Source of the DNA: Lacrimispora xylanisolvens
Lineage (GTDB): Bacteria; Bacillota; Clostridia; Lachnospirales; Lachnospiraceae
NCBI RefSeq assembly: GCF_002934545.1
Contig: NZ_PTJA01000003.1
Coordinates: 248,001 to 312,000 of the forward strand
Reading direction: 5' to 3'
Length of the DNA stretch: 64,000 bases
The stretch's first letter is position 1. Every line of letters starts with the position of its first letter. Shown piece by piece: positions 52,354 to 60,527 of this stretch. The translations under genes and the position numbers were made by a program. The notes beneath the pieces are model-generated. The model saw nothing but the letters and a program-made list of their open reading frames with translations. It did no database searches and was not told the origin of the DNA.

Positions 52354-52426
52354 AGCTTCCGGGGGGACTCGAACCCCCGACCCACGCATTACGAATGCGT
52401 TGCGCTACCAACTGCGCTACGGAAGC
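52354..52426 (-). tRNA. tRNA-Thr (anticodon CGT)
   Basis: A 73-base cloverleaf on the minus strand. Acceptor arm GCTTCCG (from 52426) pairs with CGGAAGC, discriminator T. The anticodon stem ACGCA/TGCGT encloses TTCGTAA, giving anticodon CGT (codon ACG). No CCA is encoded. A promoter lies upstream on the minus strand, TTGATT, 17 bases, TATACT. Confidence 0.95.
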
Positions 52427-52525
52427 AATCCGGCTATTCGGCACAGTGCCGAACCTTTGACAGTATAACAAAAACAGGGTGAAAAATCAACCCCTTTATG
52501 AAAAAAATCTTAGATTATGTAATCG

Positions 52526-52554
52526 TTGCCAAACGTTCCATAAAAAGCTATAAT
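52526..52554 (+). promoter_or_regulatory. Promoter of the GGDEF-EAL gene
   Basis: TTGCCA (52526-52531), 17 bases, TATAAT (52549-52554), about 50 bases before the start codon. Confidence 0.75.
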
Positions 52555-52604
52555 TAACATAAAAGAACAAAATGTAAGCTTTCGTTACAAGGAGTGGGAC
52601 TGTT

Positions 52605-54770
52605 ATGCATGTGAGGGAAAATATCAGAATTAGAAAATTTGATATGGCAATTCCTGTACTCCTATGGCTGTTTCTGATTATTTGCTGCATCAGCTTTCTT
52701 CTTTATATGGTGCAGAAGAATGATATAGAAAATAATAATTATTATAATAGCGTATCCAAGCAAAACCAGTTAACAGTCAAAGGCCGGATAGAAGGGGATA
52801 TCTACCTGCTTAAAACCATAGCAGCAGGTTTTGGAGGCATGGATTCTGATCATGCCAGACAGCTGCCAGATATAGTCAGCCGTATGAAGCTTTCCATGGA
52901 AGGTATGAGGGTGGAATATTCCAAGCAGCTTGACTGGATAAGATTAGACAGAGAAGATTATTATTTAAACGTTTTAATAAAGGGCAATGAAAACCAGCCC
53001 CTGGGTTATCTTTACGCAGGAAATGTATGCCATGTACTGAATGAGTTGCTGAATACGCAGATTTATGCAAGTTTAGGAATTTGCGCAGTTTTTGACAACC
53101 GCGGAAATTTAATCGCAGCATCAGGTAATAGAAGTGATGAGCTTGCGGGGAGTGATATAAAACATAAAATTTACGATATGATTTCCAGTGGTCAGCAAAC
53201 TTCTTCCAAATTAAAAATTGGAGTCAGGGGGCAGGAACATGCTGTATTATTACCCCTTGAAATCAATGACTGGTATCTTTTAAATACATTTCCCAGATCC
53301 GATTTGGAAATCAGATATATGGAAACGACTGTTGGGATCGGAATTTTGATATTGTTATCCTCCGGATTGTTTTTTATATTTTATTTCAGACAGTACAGAA
53401 CAATTGCGGCGAACCAGAAAACTCTGGTTAATATTGCCTATACGGATTCACTTACCCGCTGCCATAATTTTTATGCATTTAAAGAAGAAGCGGAACGTAT
53501 TCTTAAAAATGCGGACATGAAAAGCTATGCGGTATGGTACTGTGACATTAAAAAATTTAAGTTTATTAATGATGTGCTGGGATATGAGGAAGGAGACCGG
53601 ATTCTTATCACCATTGCCAATTTACTGCAAAAGTGCCCGAAACAGAATTTTCTGTTTTGCAGAGTGTCAGCGGATAATTTTGCAGGACTCTGTCAATATG
53701 AATCCAGGGCAGAACTGCAGAACTGGTTTCAGAAACTGGTTCAGGCTTTCCGCCAGCAGGAGTTAACCAATAATAAACGAATTGCAACCGAACTATGTAT
53801 GGGAGTATATTGCTTGGAAGAGGAAGATCGGAATGTTTCTATCGATAATATTGTGAATCGGGCAAACATTGCGCAAAAATACATAAAAAGCTTACCCGGA
53901 GATCAGTTTGGTTTCTATAATAAGGAAATACGGGACAAAGTTGTGGATGAATCTGAACTGGAATCGGAGATGGAAGGAGCCATAGAAAGACAGGAGTTTC
54001 GGATTTTTGTCCAGCCTAAGATCTCCATTCAGAATAACAATCGGATTGTGGGAGGAGAAGTCCTGGTCCGATGGGATAATCCTCGTAAAGGAACCATTCT
54101 GCCTGGACAGTTTATTTCGATTATGGAACGGGAAGGAAAGATTATCCTGTTGGACCGCTATATGTTTGATCTTTCCTGTAAATGGCTTCATGAATATTTA
54201 CAGTCTGGAAATCCACCTATAAACCTTGCTGTCAATGTTTCCAAAATGGGCATACTGAGGGAAGATTTTGTAGATTACTATGGCAGTATCAAGGAAAAGT
54301 ATGAGATTCCCGACGGTTTACTGGAACTGGAATTTACTGAGACAGTGATGCTCTCGGATGATACAGTATTTAACGGTCTGGTGGCAAAACTTCATGAAAG
54401 AGGATTTATCTGTTCCCTTGACGATTTTGGAGCAGGTTATTCTTCTTTAAATCTCTTGAAGAATCTTTCCATTGATATTGTTAAGCTGGATATTATGTTC
54501 TTTAGAAAAAGTAATGATATCAGGAGAGAGCGAATCGTCATTTCCAACATCATTAATATGGCAAAGGAACTTCATATTAAAACCATTGCAGAAGGTGTGG
54601 AGTTTACGGAAACGGTTGAATTTTTAAAATCAGCTGGATGCGATATTATACAGGGATACGTATTTGCCAGACCGATGCCGTTAGAAGATTTTGAACGGCT
54701 TCTTGGTGAAACAAAATCACTGTCTCCCACAGATGAAAATAAGGCGGTGAATATATGCACAGAGAAATAA
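52605..54770 (+). CDS. Membrane GGDEF-EAL protein, probable c-di-GMP phosphodiesterase
   Basis: A 721-residue protein with membrane helices at about residues 14-36 and 240-262 enclosing an extracellular sensor of about 200 residues with no recognised fold. The GGDEF domain (about 285-430) starts normally with TDSLTRCHNFYAF, but the active-site loop reads VSADNF instead of GGDEF, so cyclase activity is unlikely. The EAL domain (about 455-700) keeps the catalytic features: GGEVLVRW (E in place of EAL's Glu), NLAVNVS, ELEFTETVML, LDDFGAGYSSLN and AEGVE. It should therefore hydrolyse c-di-GMP, with the GGDEF part as a possible GTP sensor. A GGAG site precedes the ATG. It overlaps acyP by 16 bases. 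Confidence 0.9.
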   Translation: MHVRENIRIRKFDMAIPVLLWLFLIICCISFLLYMVQKNDIENNNYYNSVSKQNQLTVKGRIEGDIYLLKTIAAGFGGMDSDHARQLPDIVSRMKLSMEGMRVEYSKQLDWIRLDREDYYLNVLIKGNENQPLGYLYAGNVCHVLNELLNTQIYASLGICAVFDNRGNLIAASGNRSDELAGSDIKHKIYDMISSGQQTSSKLKIGVRGQEHAVLLPLEINDWYLLNTFPRSDLEIRYMETTVGIGILILLSSGLFFIFYFRQYRTIAANQKTLVNIAYTDSLTRCHNFYAFKEEAERILKNADMKSYAVWYCDIKKFKFINDVLGYEEGDRILITIANLLQKCPKQNFLFCRVSADNFAGLCQYESRAELQNWFQKLVQAFRQQELTNNKRIATELCMGVYCLEEEDRNVSIDNIVNRANIAQKYIKSLPGDQFGFYNKEIRDKVVDESELESEMEGAIERQEFRIFVQPKISIQNNNRIVGGEVLVRWDNPRKGTILPGQFISIMEREGKIILLDRYMFDLSCKWLHEYLQSGNPPINLAVNVSKMGILREDFVDYYGSIKEKYEIPDGLLELEFTETVMLSDDTVFNGLVAKLHERGFICSLDDFGAGYSSLNLLKNLSIDIVKLDIMFFRKSNDIRRERIVISNIINMAKELHIKTIAEGVEFTETVEFLKSAGCDIIQGYVFARPMPLEDFERLLGETKSLSPTDENKAVNICTEK

Positions 54771-55030
54771 TAAGAGAACACATTTATGTCGATGGAAGAG
54801 TCCAGGGTGTGGGCTTCCGTTTTCGAACCATGCAATTTGCCACTCAGTTAAAACTGACGGGATGGGTGAGAAATCTTGATGACGGTCGTGTAGAGATGGA
54901 AGTACAGGGTGAACGGGAGAAAATTGATCATTTATTTGAGATATTGAGAGGGGAACGTTTTATAGAAATTCATCAGTGCGAGGTGGATTTAATACCTGTA
55001 AAGCATGAGTCTGGGTTTCAGGTCAGATGA
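54755..55030 (+). CDS. acyP: Acylphosphatase
   Basis: A 91-residue cytosolic enzyme hydrolysing acyl phosphates such as carbamoyl or 1,3-bisphosphoglycerate phosphoester bonds. The signature VDGRVQGVGFRFRT holds the catalytic Arg, and GWVRNLDDGRVEMEVQGE holds the catalytic Asn. Length is exactly the family norm. The start lies within the last codons of the GGDEF-EAL gene in another frame (16-base overlap), with the ribosome-binding site in that gene, so the two are probably co-transcribed. A strong terminator follows. Confidence 0.95.
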   Translation: MHREIIREHIYVDGRVQGVGFRFRTMQFATQLKLTGWVRNLDDGRVEMEVQGEREKIDHLFEILRGERFIEIHQCEVDLIPVKHESGFQVR

Positions 55031-55046
55031 AATAGAAAATTCTTAT

Positions 55047-55089
55047 AATCCCGGTATTTACAAGGAAACTTGTATTTACCGGGATTTTT
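55047..55089 (+). terminator. Terminator after acyP
   Basis: An extended inverted repeat starts with AATCCCGG (55047 on) and closes with CCGGGATT (55079-55086), with an inner CAAG/CTTG stem and a small internal mismatch, then a T run. Confidence 0.9.
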
Positions 55090-55160
55090 GTGTTTCAAGA
55101 ATGTGTACAGACTATGAACTGCAACATCGGATTTTGAACATGGGATAGACGGATATTGCA

Positions 55161-55189
55161 TTTACGGTCATTCATTTATCCCGTATAAT
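55161..55189 (+). promoter_or_regulatory. Promoter of the sugar transporter operon
   Basis: TTTACG (55161-55166), 17 bases, consensus TATAAT (55184-55189), 35 bases before the start of the binding-protein gene. The weak -35 element would suit activation by the AraC-type regulator encoded downstream. Confidence 0.65.
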
Positions 55190-55223
55190 GAACCCATAAA
55201 CAAGAAATGGGAGGAAACATCTT

Positions 55224-56672
55224 ATGAGGTTAAGAAGAATTGGAGCAATTACACTTGCTGCACTCATGACAGCGGGTACGCTGGCAGGGTGCTCAGGCAA
55301 AACAGCAACGACTGAAACAACAAATGCCCAGACGACAGCAGCACCGGAAACAACAGCGGCATCATCTGACACAAAGGCGGCAGGCGGGGAGAAAACCGTG
55401 ATTAACATCTGGTCGAAGGATCGCCATGATGCATCCTATGTACAGGGAAAGGTTGATCAGTATAACAAAACCAACACAGATAATATTCAGGTAAATTACC
55501 AGCTCTACACGGACAACTATGTTCAGGCCATTGATATGGCAGTACAAAGCGGTGAGCTGCCTGATATCATGGTACAGCAGGATCAGATGTTTGATAAATA
55601 CGTGAATGAAGGTCAGTGGGCAAACCTCTATGACTTTATGGATGAAGATATGAAGACGTATTTCAAGGACGTCATCTTTCCAGGTTATAACGAACTGGAT
55701 GAAAAGCTTTACTTTATTCCCACCACTGGAACGACCTGCCGCCTCTTCTATAATAAAGAAATATTCGCACGTGTAGGGATTGCAGAGCCTCCAAAAACTC
55801 TGGAGGAAATGGTAGCAGATTCCAAACTCATTACTTCCAAGCTGTCTGGTGAGGGAATTTATGGATTTGCTGAAAATATGAAGAGTGCAAGCTCTGGTTT
55901 ACAGCGGTCCTTATTGATCGGGCTTCAACGTGAAACAGGACTTGTAAATGGATACGACTTTGCAAAGGGAGAATATGATTTTACACCATGGGCAGAATCT
56001 CTCAAATTATGGAAAGAACTGCTTTCTGAGGACAGTGCATTCCCAGGATGTGAATCCCTTGATATTGACCCGTTAAGAACGCAGTTTGCAGCAGGAAAAA
56101 TAGGTATGTACATGTCTTACAGCCATGCAGAGCCAGGAGTATACCAGAATCAGTTCCCTATGGATTCTGATAAGTGGGATTGTGTGCCCATTCCAACCGT
56201 TGGAGGCAAAGCAACTGGAAAACAGCTTTTCACCGGGACCGGCGGATATGTTATTAATGCAAAGAGTCCCAATTTAGAGAAGGCATTTAAAGTATATAAA
56301 GATATTTTCACAAATGAAGATTATCTGGTTGGCTACTATGAAGGCGGTTACGGTGTGAGTATTCTGCCGAGTGTTATTGCAAAAGCAAAACCAAGTGTTG
56401 ATTTCCAGAATAAGAAATGGCTGCTGATATCCGATATAGACGCACTTCTTCCAAAGCCACCTCACTCAGCATTTGCTTCCGGCATGGTCGTGGAAGGCGA
56501 GGATATGTTTAAGACCTGCGAATCAATTTACTATGGAGATGCAGATCCAGATACTGCATTAAAGGATTTAACTGATCGCTATAACAAGGCCTATCAGGCT
56601 GCTATTAAGAATAACACAGGATATGAAGTGAAGATTCCTGGTTATGATCCCATGAATCCTAAATTGCAGTAA
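55224..56672 (+). CDS. Sugar-binding lipoprotein (family 1 extracellular solute-binding protein)
   Basis: A 482-residue lipoprotein. The lipobox is LAGC with Cys23, followed by a Thr/Ala/Glu-rich linker to about residue 55. The mature domain begins TVINIWSKDRHD and has the ExxxP-like GELPDIMVQQDQM and FIPTTGTTCRLFYNKEIF segments typical of family 1 binding proteins of oligosaccharide importers. It delivers sugar to the two permeases downstream; the ligand is not readable. GGAGG precedes the ATG. A hairpin lies between this gene and the first permease. Confidence 0.93.
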   Translation: MRLRRIGAITLAALMTAGTLAGCSGKTATTETTNAQTTAAPETTAASSDTKAAGGEKTVINIWSKDRHDASYVQGKVDQYNKTNTDNIQVNYQLYTDNYVQAIDMAVQSGELPDIMVQQDQMFDKYVNEGQWANLYDFMDEDMKTYFKDVIFPGYNELDEKLYFIPTTGTTCRLFYNKEIFARVGIAEPPKTLEEMVADSKLITSKLSGEGIYGFAENMKSASSGLQRSLLIGLQRETGLVNGYDFAKGEYDFTPWAESLKLWKELLSEDSAFPGCESLDIDPLRTQFAAGKIGMYMSYSHAEPGVYQNQFPMDSDKWDCVPIPTVGGKATGKQLFTGTGGYVINAKSPNLEKAFKVYKDIFTNEDYLVGYYEGGYGVSILPSVIAKAKPSVDFQNKKWLLISDIDALLPKPPHSAFASGMVVEGEDMFKTCESIYYGDADPDTALKDLTDRYNKAYQAAIKNNTGYEVKIPGYDPMNPKLQ

Positions 56673-56684
56673 ATAAGTAAGGGA

Positions 56685-56722
56685 AAAGAGGGGCCACTTC
56701 AAAAAAGAGGCAGCCCCTCTTT
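56685..56722 (+). promoter_or_regulatory. Intercistronic hairpin after the binding-protein gene
   Basis: AAAGAGGGGC (56685-56694) pairs with GCCCCTCTTT (56713-56722) around an 18-base loop, without a T run. This is a typical mRNA stabiliser or partial terminator that leaves more binding protein than permease. Confidence 0.75.
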
Positions 56723-56743
56723 CGTTAAGAAAGGAGTACACAG

Positions 56744-57679
56744 ATGAAAGAAACGATAAGCAGGAATCTCAGAATAAAGAAGACTTTAAAACACAACCTG
56801 CAGACATATTCTTTTTTGCTGCCAAATCTGGTTCTTTTTACAGCCTGTTCTCTGTATCCGGTTGTATGGACGTTAAAGTATGTATTCTATCAATATGGCG
56901 GCTATGGAACCGGAAAGCCGATATTTGTAGGTATTGCTAATTTAGCAAGAGTATTTCGGGATAAAGTGTACTGGGAAAGTGTACTTCATACGTTTACTTA
57001 CGGATTTGGAAAAGTTCTTATTATTATCCCTCTGGCCTTTTTCCTTGCATTTCTTTTAAATCAGCAGAAACGCGGAAATGGAATCACCCAGAGCATTATG
57101 TTTCTTCCTACAATCATGAGTTCTGCCGTCATGGGCCTTGTATTTTACTTGTTGTTTAATGCTTATAACGGTGAAGTTAATAAATATCTACTGGAATCGG
57201 GAATCATCAGCCGTCCTGTTAACTGGCTTGGTAAAGATCACGCAATGAAGACACTCATTCTGACAGCCGTCTGGGGCGGTGTCGGAAACTATATGGTTTA
57301 TTTTATAGCAGGAATCCAGCAGGTATCGGAGGATGCCATTGAAAGCGCCAGAATAGATGGAGCGGGTAAACTTCAGACGATCTGGTATATCATTGTTCCC
57401 ATGCTGGGACCAATTCTAAAGATCATTATGATGCTTGCAATTACATCTGCCTTCAATGATATAACCAATGTTATGGTACTTACCGAGGGCGGTCCCAATA
57501 ATGCGACCATGGTCATGTCTCTTTACGGATACCGGTATTTCTTTCCGATTTCAGCTGCGGAAGCAACGGTCCCCCAGTATGGATACGGTGCGGCAGTCAG
57601 CGTAGTTTCTGCTGCTATTGCAGGTGTGGTTACGGTGATTTACTTAAAGGTTTCTAGGAAACTGGATGATATTTATTAA
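56744..57679 (+). CDS. Sugar ABC transporter permease (MsmF/UgpA-like)
   Basis: A 311-residue membrane protein with six predicted helices. The cytoplasmic EAA loop is DAIESARIDGAGKLQTIWYI followed by VPMLGP, which contacts the ATPase. The N-terminus (LPNLVLFTACSLYPVVWTL) is typical of the first carbohydrate permease. AAGGAG precedes the ATG. It pairs with the downstream permease, 11 bases away. No ATPase gene is in the window, as is common when one ATPase serves several importers. Confidence 0.93.
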   Translation: MKETISRNLRIKKTLKHNLQTYSFLLPNLVLFTACSLYPVVWTLKYVFYQYGGYGTGKPIFVGIANLARVFRDKVYWESVLHTFTYGFGKVLIIIPLAFFLAFLLNQQKRGNGITQSIMFLPTIMSSAVMGLVFYLLFNAYNGEVNKYLLESGIISRPVNWLGKDHAMKTLILTAVWGGVGNYMVYFIAGIQQVSEDAIESARIDGAGKLQTIWYIIVPMLGPILKIIMMLAITSAFNDITNVMVLTEGGPNNATMVMSLYGYRYFFPISAAEATVPQYGYGAAVSVVSAAIAGVVTVIYLKVSRKLDDIY

Positions 57680-57690
57680 GGAGGCAGATT

Positions 57691-58575
57691 ATGACAGAAG
57701 CATATGCACCGAATAAGAGAATGAAAAAAGTACATCTGTCTGACAAAGCCCGGGCTGCGTTGATTTTAAAATGGGTCTTTTTGGGGGGTATGATTGTTTT
57801 CACCCTGTATCCGGTGATTTATACTGTTCTTGGATCGTTTAAGACCAATGCCGAACTGACCCAGGGAGGCGGTTTCTTTCCCAGTGTCTGGCATTTTGAA
57901 AACTATTATAAAGCGTTTATACAGGCTGATTTTACTAAATATACGTTAAACAGCGTTGTGGTCAGCGTATCGGTGACGATTCTCGCAGTGGCTACCACTT
58001 CCCTTGCCGGATTTGCTATGGCAAGAAAAGATTTTGCAGGAAAAAAGATTCTGCTTGCACTCTATATGTCCATGATGTTTGTGTCACTGGGCTCCGTTAC
58101 TCTCTATCCCATTTACGAACTGCTCCGTGCACTGAAAATAAACAAAACCATGTTTGCACTGGTGATTGCACTGACTGGGGGCCAGGCGACCAATGTGTTT
58201 CTGGTCATGGGATTTACCAAAGGAATTCCAAGGGAATTAGATGAGGCTGCAATTATTGACGGATGCAGCATATACGGGGTATATTCCCGCATTATTCTTC
58301 CGTTGAGTAAGCCCATTCTGGCAGTAGTGGCGTTATTCTCCTTCCGGAACGCCTGGAATGATTACATCACCAGTTTAATCATGACAATTTCCATACCAAA
58401 GCTTCAGACTTTGACTGTTGCAGTGGTTCAGCTAAAATATTCCGTTAACTCAGCAGCGGAGTGGCATATTATGCTTGCAGGCGCTTCCATAGCGATTATC
58501 CCCATCCTGATCGTATACATGTTTTCCAATAAACAGTTTATTGCAGGGCTGACGGCCGGTGCGGTAAAAGGTTAG
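57691..58575 (+). CDS. Sugar ABC transporter permease (MsmG/UgpE-like)
   Basis: A 294-residue membrane protein, partner of the preceding permease. The first helix is WVFLGGMIVFTLYPVIYTVL, followed by LGSFKTNAEL, characteristic of the second carbohydrate permease. The EAA loop reads ELDEAAIIDGCSIYGVYSRI followed by LPLSKP. Six helices are predicted. AAGGAGG precedes the ATG. A hairpin follows the stop. Confidence 0.93.
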   Translation: MTEAYAPNKRMKKVHLSDKARAALILKWVFLGGMIVFTLYPVIYTVLGSFKTNAELTQGGGFFPSVWHFENYYKAFIQADFTKYTLNSVVVSVSVTILAVATTSLAGFAMARKDFAGKKILLALYMSMMFVSLGSVTLYPIYELLRALKINKTMFALVIALTGGQATNVFLVMGFTKGIPRELDEAAIIDGCSIYGVYSRIILPLSKPILAVVALFSFRNAWNDYITSLIMTISIPKLQTLTVAVVQLKYSVNSAAEWHIMLAGASIAIIPILIVYMFSNKQFIAGLTAGAVKG

Positions 58576-58588
58576 TCCTTCCATTTTT

Positions 58589-58613
58589 AGCCGGAACAGT
58601 CTGTGTTCTGGCT
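58589..58613 (+). terminator. Weak terminator-like hairpin after the second permease
   Basis: AGCCGGAACA (58589-58598) pairs with TGTTCTGGCT (58604-58613) with one G-U pair. It lacks a T run, so partial read-through into the regulator genes is expected. Confidence 0.5.
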
Positions 58614-58682
58614 ATTCGGTCTTCCGGATGTTATGATAGAATAGTACACGTACATATCAGGAAAGGCGATAAAAGAAGAAAA

Positions 58683-60527
58683 ATGATGATAAAAAAAGTA
58701 TATAAAAACCTGCGGTTTCGAAGCAAGATTATTTTGATATTTGGAATTATGTTCTTTTTAACAACGGCAATCAGTGGTTTTTCTTATTATCGGTATACCT
58801 CTCATGACATCGAGGAGAATTTCAGGGTCGGTGCAGAAAGTGTACTGACACAGATTGTGGATACCCTTGATATGCGGCTTGGAGTGATCAGGCAGAGAGC
58901 CCAGGGTATGCTGACCAATTATACCTTTGTAGTCAGCTTTTCTGATTATTTAAACAATCCAAATGATTTGAATTTGATAAAAACCATGGGAACCGTATCA
59001 TCTTTTTTAAAAGATTTGGAGACAGGGGAAAATCTGCTGCATTCCTCCTATATCTATACAGACAAGCGGGAATTTGACAATTTTGTCCGGATGAGAAACT
59101 GGCAGTTTCAGTTTAAAGAGTCGGAGTATTATAGTTCCTATATCGGAGGACCGGGGAAAGCCATCCAGTGGTTCCCCACACAAACAGACCAGATCTTTCA
59201 GGATACGGATCAGATTATTCCCTGTGTAAGAAGGTTTAGTGTGGAAGGGTATAAGGGCAGTTTATATTTAATCCTTCAGTTAAAGACAAAGGAACTGGAA
59301 CATTTACTGGCAGGTAAATATGAATTTTTCGACAAGATTATTATTCTGGATCAGGATGGTAATACAATTATCGGCTCAGAAGGTATTGACTCTGCAGAAC
59401 TGATGAAACTGGTCCCAAAAGAGGGAGAAAAAGGAGCGGTCTTCACCAGTGATTATGAGTATGAAGGAAATACATATTTAGTGACTTACAATCAGCTTTC
59501 TGAAAATGGCTGGCAGATCTTTGGATTGAAATCAAGAGAAACTCTGCTGGGCAGCTTACAGAGTTTAAGAAATGTAATTTTAGAGACTTTGGGAGTGATC
59601 TTTTTGGTTGGTGTGGCTGCCATCCTGTTGCTATCCTATCAGTTGACCAACTCTTTGAGAAAACTGGAAAAGCGCATGAGCCTGGTTGAAAAAGGCGATT
59701 TTAATACCCGCTTTTTTTATCCATACAAAGATGAAGTGGGGAGTCTTGCGAAAAGTTTTAACTATATGATTGGAGAAATCCAAAACCTGGTTAGAAAGCA
59801 GGAGGAGACAATCGAAGAATTAAAGTGGGAGCGGGATCATGCAGCCGAAGTACAAAAGCAGAAGAGAAAAGCGGAATTAAAGGCATTGCAGGCTCAGATT
59901 AATCCTCATTTTCTCTATAATACGTTAAATGCCATAACATGGCAGGCTGCCGATCAGGGGGCTGAGGAAATCAGCATATTGTCTAATTCTCTCGGGAAAT
60001 TCTTTCGGATTTCACTGAGTAAAGGTGCGGAAATTATTACCTTAAGGGAAGAAATAGAACATGTCACCAGTTATCTTGATATTCAAAAAATCCGCTATCA
60101 TTCCAAGTTAAATTACCAGATTGATGTAGAGGAGCAGTGGCTGGACTTAAAAGTAATCAAACTGATTTTACAGCCGTTAGCAGAAAATTCGATTTATCAT
60201 GGTATCAAAGAGAAGAAGGGAACGGGACTGATACGGATTTACGAGGAATCACAGGGAGAAGGAACACAGAAAATAGTAAAGCTGGTTGTATGGGATAATG
60301 GTGCAGGGATTCCAGAAGATAAGTTAAAGATTCTCAATGAAACACTAAAAAAAGGGGTAACGGACCGTTTGGAAGGTTACGGAATTTATAACGTAAATGA
60401 AAGGCTCCGCTTATTTTACGGAGAGAATTACGGACTTCAATTTGAGAGTGTAGAAGGTCAGTGGACCAAAGCAATGCTTACACTTCCAGTCACAGATGGG
60501 GAGATGGATTCATGTATCGGATCATGA
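58683..60527 (+). CDS. Sensor histidine kinase, YesM family
   Basis: A 614-residue membrane kinase. Membrane helices at about residues 15-35 and 300-320 flank an extracellular Cache-like sensor. A HAMP segment follows (about 320-375, ending SFNYMIGEIQNLV), then a coiled linker. The His_kinase box is QINPHFLYNTLNAITW with the phospho-accepting His, and the ATPase part has LQPLAENSIYHGIK, WDNGAGIPEDK and GYGIYNVNERL. This LytS/YesM type usually senses carbohydrates and pairs with an AraC-type regulator, here the next gene, which overlaps by 16 bases. Two adjacent ATGs (58683, 58686) are possible; the ribosome-binding site is weak. The ligand is probably the sugar imported by this locus (inference). 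Confidence 0.92.
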   Translation: MMIKKVYKNLRFRSKIILIFGIMFFLTTAISGFSYYRYTSHDIEENFRVGAESVLTQIVDTLDMRLGVIRQRAQGMLTNYTFVVSFSDYLNNPNDLNLIKTMGTVSSFLKDLETGENLLHSSYIYTDKREFDNFVRMRNWQFQFKESEYYSSYIGGPGKAIQWFPTQTDQIFQDTDQIIPCVRRFSVEGYKGSLYLILQLKTKELEHLLAGKYEFFDKIIILDQDGNTIIGSEGIDSAELMKLVPKEGEKGAVFTSDYEYEGNTYLVTYNQLSENGWQIFGLKSRETLLGSLQSLRNVILETLGVIFLVGVAAILLLSYQLTNSLRKLEKRMSLVEKGDFNTRFFYPYKDEVGSLAKSFNYMIGEIQNLVRKQEETIEELKWERDHAAEVQKQKRKAELKALQAQINPHFLYNTLNAITWQAADQGAEEISILSNSLGKFFRISLSKGAEIITLREEIEHVTSYLDIQKIRYHSKLNYQIDVEEQWLDLKVIKLILQPLAENSIYHGIKEKKGTGLIRIYEESQGEGTQKIVKLVVWDNGAGIPEDKLKILNETLKKGVTDRLEGYGIYNVNERLRLFYGENYGLQFESVEGQWTKAMLTLPVTDGEMDSCIGS

